Assembly (NCBI GenBank): GCA_038503075.1
Contig: JBCAML010000002.1
Location: forward strand, 3,348,001-3,412,000
Reading direction: 5' to 3'
Length of the DNA stretch: 64,000 nt
Source of the DNA: Gyromitra esculenta
Taxonomy: Eukaryota > Ascomycota > Pezizomycetes > Pezizales > Discinaceae
This document shows, piece after piece, positions 57,997-64,000 of the stretch. The position numbers and the translations under genes were made by a program. Position 1 is the stretch's first letter, and each line of letters starts with the position of its first letter. The notes under the pieces were generated by a model. The model saw nothing but the letters and a program-made list of their open reading frames with translations. It was not told the origin of the DNA and did no database searches.

Positions 57997-60900
57997 GTTT
58001 AGATACCAAATATACAATTTTTTTTCAAGACCCTTCACTTCGCAGCAACCTTTCACTACACAACATGCACACTCGGCCGCCCTGATCCCCACGAGCACAA
58101 TCCACAACTTTCAGTGATGGACTTGGAATTTAATAGCGAGCTATTATACTAAAGAATGTCATTTGGGACTTGGGTAGAAAATTTCATCCGCCAAGATAGC
58201 CTAAAAAGCCCCAGTCACTTTAATAGCTTCTGGTAGTGATTCAAAGTATTATTTACTCTTACTCAAGCACACGGGTTGGAAGCTTGCTTCTAAATTAATT
58301 AGCATCTAAGTCTGAGACCTCCAGAATATCGACGGGGTGTCTTCCATTCACCATCTTATTCCAGCGGGAAAAAATTCATCTATAAGAATTTAATAGATAC
58401 TAGTTGCATCATAATTCCTACGGTTTGAATATACCTAATGAATAAACAACAACAATAGATACTAGTTTCTATTAGTTAGATCACCGACAATGGTTTATTC
58501 TATGATAGACCATATGCATGCTGCGCTCTGCTGCATACGGGAAGTTTTCAACTTTCTGAAATTTTACATAATAAGCATACAACGACATGGTTTGAGTCGC
58601 AGTCTAAACCACTTCAATTTATGATCATCAGCAGATCATATATATGTGTCTCGCGAGATTATATTCTCTCGTGTCTGACACTGACACTTTCCGGCATTAA
58701 CCTTGGGCTTTCAAAACTCGCGCTGGTCGATCACATTCAGTAATTATGAGTGGAAACGAGAAGTTGGTAGGTCTCTCATTGGCTGCAAATACGTACATGC
58801 GCGAGGATTAAAGCTATCGCTGGAATATATGAGCACTCGATCCCGATATCCAGAACCTACACGCGCGTACATTGAGATGGCCAAATAGTTCGGTCTAGGA
58901 TATTTGTCCGCCATAGTATAGCGAAACAAAAGATGGAGGCAAAGCTCGTATTCAGGCAACATGCCGGCGCTAAGATATATCTATAGAAATATCTGATCCT
59001 TTGGACAGTAGAAATCGTGGTGGTGGTGGTGGGTCATGGGATCGGCTTAATGAATTTCCTCGGGTATGCCTCAAGGAGAATACTGCTCGGAGTGCTACAT
59101 TTGGTGAAGTAAGCAGCAAATTTTCCTAGAATATGCCCTTAAACGGAGGGGAAAGAGCGATCATCACGATATTTCTAGATATTCGGGATTGCCTTCCAGA
59201 AGGAAGGGTAGTAATATAAGCAGGGAATTTTCAACAAGTGTGCAGAGAGACAAGACGTCTAGCGTTTCGGAAATTAAGGAGTGAGAAAATGATATGAGAG
59301 AAGGATAATTACAAATGATGGGTGCTTCTGAGTTTTGCGGTTGTAGTTGTTTTTGGCCTTGCGTTTCTGTGGCACGTGTTTTTACAAGCGTTATAACCTT
59401 AAAAGGTTGTGTTGCATACGCTGAATCATTTCTGAAAGAAAGCTTGAGGATACGTGTCGATCCTCTTGGCCTTGGACGAGAACCCTCCGTCTATAAAGCG
59501 ATCCGACCAATAAGGAGCTCTACGCCATATTATATGTGTTGGACCGGCGTCTAAAGCAGCTCCTGCATAAGCTGAGTACCCGCTGAATAAACAAAAGCCT
59601 ATGGTTATAAAATATCGGATTCAAGAGAAACCTATATGTAAGCTATAGGCAATATGGAATACATGTACGTGTAGCTACAATAGGTTGCGTTTGGGAGCCA
59701 AATATTTTGAACAAAACTAACCGGCCAAATCGCGAGTGATCTACTATGATTAATCGGTCTCATATACGTAAACCTAGGAAAAGCAAATTTAGAGAAACGT
59801 GAGATCGAGCCCCCGAGATCCAGATCTTACTTTTTTTTTCAAGAGTGCGCAAAGCAAAAAGCAACTCGCGAGCCACGTCTGCGTGAGATTGAGAAGGTTA
59901 ATTTATCAGAGCGTGTTGTCTGGTATAACCCACATATATCTAGATCTACATGTATTTGTACATACTAGTACATACCACCTACTACTTAAGGAATGGAAAC
60001 ATTAGGAAGGCTAGCTTTGACATCATGTATAGAAGGGCAATTATATATCACGAGATACCCTTTCTAGAAAATGAATAAATACCTAATCAGTTGTTAATAG
60101 CAGTGCTTTTATGATAGCGTTGACTGATTAATCTCCAGCCCTAATTCTCCCTTACCTGCTGAGGTTGTCGGCCTTATGCAGTAGATTGCTTACGCATAAG
60201 TATGCAAAGCATTGCTTTTTTCCGATTACTTATCCCCCAGAGCCTTCGAACGCCCTAAAAACTCAGTCATAGTGGCTGCCAAGGCGGGCTCTTTTAACCC
60301 CATAGACAGCGCAGGGCCGGAGTCGATATCGTCATGATAAACACCCGGTTATCTATCCACAGATCAGGGACAAACCCGGAAACTTAAAGACGGGCTTACA
60401 GAGTGCATACGCTGGGTCGAAAGCACGCAAAACTATGCCTAACCATGTCACTCAGCCCACATCCGGAAATAATTCCCCCCCATGAAATCTAGAAGACTAG
60501 GCATCCCGGAGCAGCATGGAAACCTATGTATACTGATCACGCCTTAATATCGAAATTATAAATCACGGTTGATTGTACCGGTGCCGAGCGGCCCGCACCG
60601 CGTAAGATGAGGATAACTTATCAGCCCTGTCCATGCAAACCATAATCCTATGCAGGGTTTTTTTTTTTTTTTCCTTCGTAGATGCCCGTTAGTTCTTTTA
60701 AAACTCTCTAGCTCTTAGATCAAGTATTTGGCTCACAAATTGTGACCGAGACATGAGGCAGCATCTTTATCATAAATTTCAAGCCACTAGCTTCTATATC
60801 AACCCTTCATTATAGATGCGTGATTTCAAATACGTATACCGTAAGTGCAGAACCACCAATACGTAACGCAGATAGGACTGTTAAATATGGGCCTATGAGA

Positions 60901-63316
60901 ATGCCCTGGAGACTCTCTAAGGTGAGAAGGTAGGTTGCTTAGGTGGCCATGGGTTGGGTTTTAGGAATACTATTGGCGGGAATTGTTCCCGTGCGTAGAG
61001 TATGTATTTTAGGGCTACTAGGAATCTCACGCGTGAGATGTAGTTTCGTAGCCGTCAGCCTGCGCCCACTTGGCCGGGAGTGGCTTTCGGTCGAACAACA
61101 TGTAACCTCGCATAAACAAGGTTCTGCGCATCTCGAGTGTGCACTCTACTATTATCACGTATGCAATAGAACAGAGATTCAGTGCAAGGCTTTTTGTGCG
61201 ACAGCTGGTTACTACGAGGAGGAGCCCATATAAATAAAGGTGTAGCGAAAATAGGTATGTGACGTCCGATTTTAGTTAGCCATTTTTTCGGAGGGCTGGA
61301 TTCTCCTGACGTCTCATTTGTTTTTTGCTATAGCATGATCTGAATACATGCACCTACGCATGAAAAGATACATCAGGCCTTTTAAGGCGTGACTATAGCT
61401 ACAGCTACTGGGTAATCGTTTAAGCGATGGTTTAATATTAGACATAGGATCTACCCATCTCTTGCCTGAGCTTCATGTAGGGTATCCATGAACGGACATA
61501 ACCTGAGGCGACTAAAGCATGCCTACCGGTGGGCCATCAGTTTTATTATCTGAGTTGATGGCTGGCCGGCGTACGCTTGCGCACGTACGAGATGCGACAA
61601 CTCCGGATAGATTTTGATCATCACCTAACCCAATATTTAAATATATGCGTTTGCGCCGTAAATGTACATGTACTTGTCTCCATTCTGCCTTACACCAAGA
61701 AGTCGTGGTGGTACCAGATTATGTAAGTCTGTCAAAAAAAACGCGTGACAGTGTGACACAAGTACGCAATTCCCGTCTCCAGCACGGCGGTATCTGCCCA
61801 CCGTGGTCCATGCTACACGTGATGGTATACCAGCACATCCATCAATTAGGAACAGCTTCCTTTTACAGCATCCAAAATACTAGATAGTGATGTTTTGCAT
61901 CTGATGTTTTTTTATATATTTCAGCTATATGCACGGCTGCAATATATGCGTATGCAGATGATGCGTATTCCCAACTGGTTCTCGTGTCTAGGGGGAGGAT
62001 TTCGTAAAGTTGCCAGACTTAGCAATATTCCCCCGTTGCAATCAGTTGTTTTCGCGTCTAAATCACCAAACGCTGGATGGCTGAGAATAGTTTTATCCAC
62101 CAATAGCAAAGATGTTTAGCATAGGATTTGTCTCGAAACACATCGAAGCAAGGCTTGCTGGACACGTCGCATAGGCTCGTATCTAGTCATTGAAATAAGC
62201 ACAGAATGTTCTCTGGACCTGTTCGCAAACGTAATTCGGGTCCAACAACCCCCCCACGATGACAAAGAAACGGCTACTTTGGTCCGGTGACCTCACCCTA
62301 TATCCTGAGGGTTTCGAGAAGTATGTACAGAAACGAATCATCACCAAAAGAGCTTGCATTCCGATCACGCTGCGCAGGTATCTAATCCTGCAGAGAAAGC
62401 TCGATGAAATAGAGTAGAGTCACTCGGCTAGTCGGTCCCCGGACTAAGGGCCGCAGTAAGGCTTGCGTTCTTGTATACATGTATGCGTGAAATACGAAAG
62501 CATCGTTAGGATGGTATTTTGCTATAGTTGCATCGGACAGGGCACATCCGGTCTGGGTGCGATGCATTGATCTAGAAGCCAGTATCGTAGAGTTCAGAGA
62601 TTTGGTACACCCCACCCAAGTGTGCATACGTATGTGAGGCTCAGCAACCTATAGACCCCGCATTGGTACCCTGGGACGCACGATAAGAGCTGCATGCATG
62701 CTCGATAATCATGTTTGTACCGATGGGAGCCGTAATATTGTATTGCCCCACTCGTTCCGTTATTCAGGAACCACCAAAAATGGTCGTCTAAACTTACACA
62801 GCAATTTGAGACCTTCCCTTGATTTGATTGTAGTTACTTCAATTACACCCCCAAAGAACCCTGGCCGATCATCACCGATTTGTATAGGCCACAGTGGAAG
62901 CACCCTGCATACCAAACCCTTTAAGGATGATCCTAATAATGAATTGGGAGGGATACCGGAGCCGCTCAAGTGGTACGGACCTCAACAGCGACGTTTGCTC
63001 TCTTGTGCCGTGTTCCTAGTCTCCAGAAATGGAGTTCTCACCGATGTGATCGTTCTTTATGCTCACTATCGATTTATCCTATGACGTTGTTTCTGTGAGT
63101 TTTGATAGAAAAGCGGTCACAGAGTACTTGCTCCCCTCAAGAATAAATACCCCCTCCTGCCTCAGGTATTCTCGCCTTCCATATCACTCAAGCCAGCAAC
63201 TGTTACTCTAAATCCATTTCTCCCACAAGATACCAAATACTTCCTTGAAAATACTACAACTCCCTATTCGACTCTATCGAGCGTAAAGTTCTTCGATTCG
63301 AATCGAATATATCAAC

Positions 63317-63972
63317 ATGGCTCCTCACTCGACTGAACCCTCTTCTGACGAACCAGCGTCATACGATATCAACCTCCCCTACAAGCCTGCCAGTGATAAT
63401 GAACGAAAGAAAGGGAAACCAACAAAGTACACACAATATCTTCCAACCTGGGATCCGATCTTTTTCCCTCCTTGCCCGGAATTCGAGTTTTTTGATCCCG
63501 CACTCCGCGCAAACAAAGACAAGAGGAATCTCCTCGGTGGTAGCGCCCAGTTGAAGCATATCAGTCCCAAGATGGGCTCGGAACTTTCCGGCGTGCAATT
63601 GTCCGAGATGTCGGATGCTGCTAAAGATGAGTTGGCGCTCTTGGTCTCTGAGCGTAAATGTGTTGTTCTTCGAGACCAGGATTTCGCGGATTGGGGCCCA
63701 GCAAATCAACAATCGTTTATGGCGCACTTCGGAAAACCCAACTACCAGCCAGTTACTGGCTCGGTCCCAGGGTTTCCGGGGTTCCACATTATCTACCGAG
63801 ACGGCAATCAAGCCGAGATTGATAAATTTTTTGAACACAAACTGACGTCAACCCTATGGCACCAAGATGTCAGTTACGAGCGTCAGCCCCCAGGATACGT
63901 TATGCTTTGCATTTTGCAAGCTCCGGAGGTTGGAGGAGACACTGTTTTTGCTTCGACCACTGAAGCATACAA
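63317..63972 (+). CDS. TauD/TfdA-type 2-oxoglutarate dioxygenase (partial, window ends in intron 1)
   Basis: Only the first exon (218 codons plus 2 nt) lies in the window; it ends at AA|GTGAGT, a consensus donor. The product has the fungal N-terminal extension with YLPTWDP, then PKMGSELSG, ERKCVVLRDQDF, HFGKPNYQPVTG and the first part of the iron facial triad H182-x-D184 in LWHQDVSY, followed by GGDTVFASTTEAY. The distal His and the 2-oxoglutarate-binding Arg lie beyond the window. The sequence fits the TauD family that includes yeast Jlp1, which uses Fe2+ and 2-oxoglutarate to release sulfite from sulfonates such as taurine. Fungi often have several paralogues, so the substrate is uncertain. 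The leader is CT-rich; the ATG is the first in frame. Confidence 0.9.
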
Positions 63973-64000
63973 GTGAGTGACTAAAGGGTCTATTGCTATT

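Larger units (their letters stand above)
56771..63316. other. Long gene-poor region
   Basis: 6.5 kb of mainly AT-rich DNA in which no gene could be supported; frames are short and featureless. It holds the second copy of a dispersed repeat (about 57415-57580, minus), a strong hairpin at 57962-57996, a GTGGTGGTGGTGG run near 59018 and T-runs near 60659-60672. The final 200 bp are CT-rich with AATAAATACC near 63142 and probably form the promoter and leader of the TauD-type gene. Confidence 0.5.

Noticed and set aside
1..64000. CRISPR arrays, prophage, operons, rRNA genes
   Set aside because: Spliceosomal introns show this is eukaryotic nuclear DNA; no regularly spaced identical repeats or rRNA-like sequence were seen.

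Overview
The window looks like nuclear DNA of a filamentous ascomycete (Pezizomycotina). Fourteen protein-coding genes can be reconstructed. Nearly all are split by short GT..AG introns of about 50-160 nt, often with a CTAAC/CTGAC/CTAAT-like branch motif, and every reconstructed junction keeps the frame. The families are typical of filamentous fungi: a TRP-like channel with an ML-like domain, a FYVE-RING (Pib1-type) ubiquitin ligase, an AA9 lytic polysaccharide monooxygenase, a MARVEL-like membrane protein, an HHE hemerythrin-like protein, an AKR8 pyridoxal reductase and a TauD-type dioxygenase. I cannot place the organism below Pezizomycotina from this sequence.

Layout: 1-6950 is gene-poor with one small TIR element and a tRNA-like relic. 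6951-9465 encodes a 636-aa polytopic membrane protein (10 exons). 9466-14716 is gene-poor with another small TIR element. 14717-19319 is the TRP-like channel (3 exons, 1337 aa). 22130-23179 (minus) is a secreted, apparently GPI-anchored six-cysteine protein. 24875-26149 is the FYVE-RING protein. 27492-28753 (minus) is a Cys/Met-metabolism PLP enzyme, and 29768-32082 an 8-exon amidase with an intact catalytic triad. 32.5-35.6 kb is a dense cluster of short terminal-inverted-repeat elements, one nested in another. 36287-37795 is a 7-exon fungal membrane protein with two micro-exons. 39957-41024 is the pyridoxal reductase, 43093-43947 the HHE protein and 46412-47257 the MARVEL-like protein. 51589-52104 is a 123-aa secreted cysteine-rich protein built of two six-cysteine repeats with identical spacing. 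53386-54445 (minus) is the AA9 enzyme, 55712-56770 an EBP/EXPERA-family protein, and 63317 to the window end a truncated TauD/JLP1-type dioxygenase.

I see no coherent biosynthetic cluster. The genes look like ordinary housekeeping, membrane and secreted functions separated by long AT-rich intergenic DNA littered with small inverted-repeat elements. The most distinctive items are the two-repeat secreted cysteine protein, the six-cysteine GPI protein, and the nested cluster of mostly TA-flanked miniature elements, where arm-to-arm differences in three elements are all transitions. Exon coordinates were derived by hand from frame continuity, splice consensus and family similarity; no alignment or RNA data were available.
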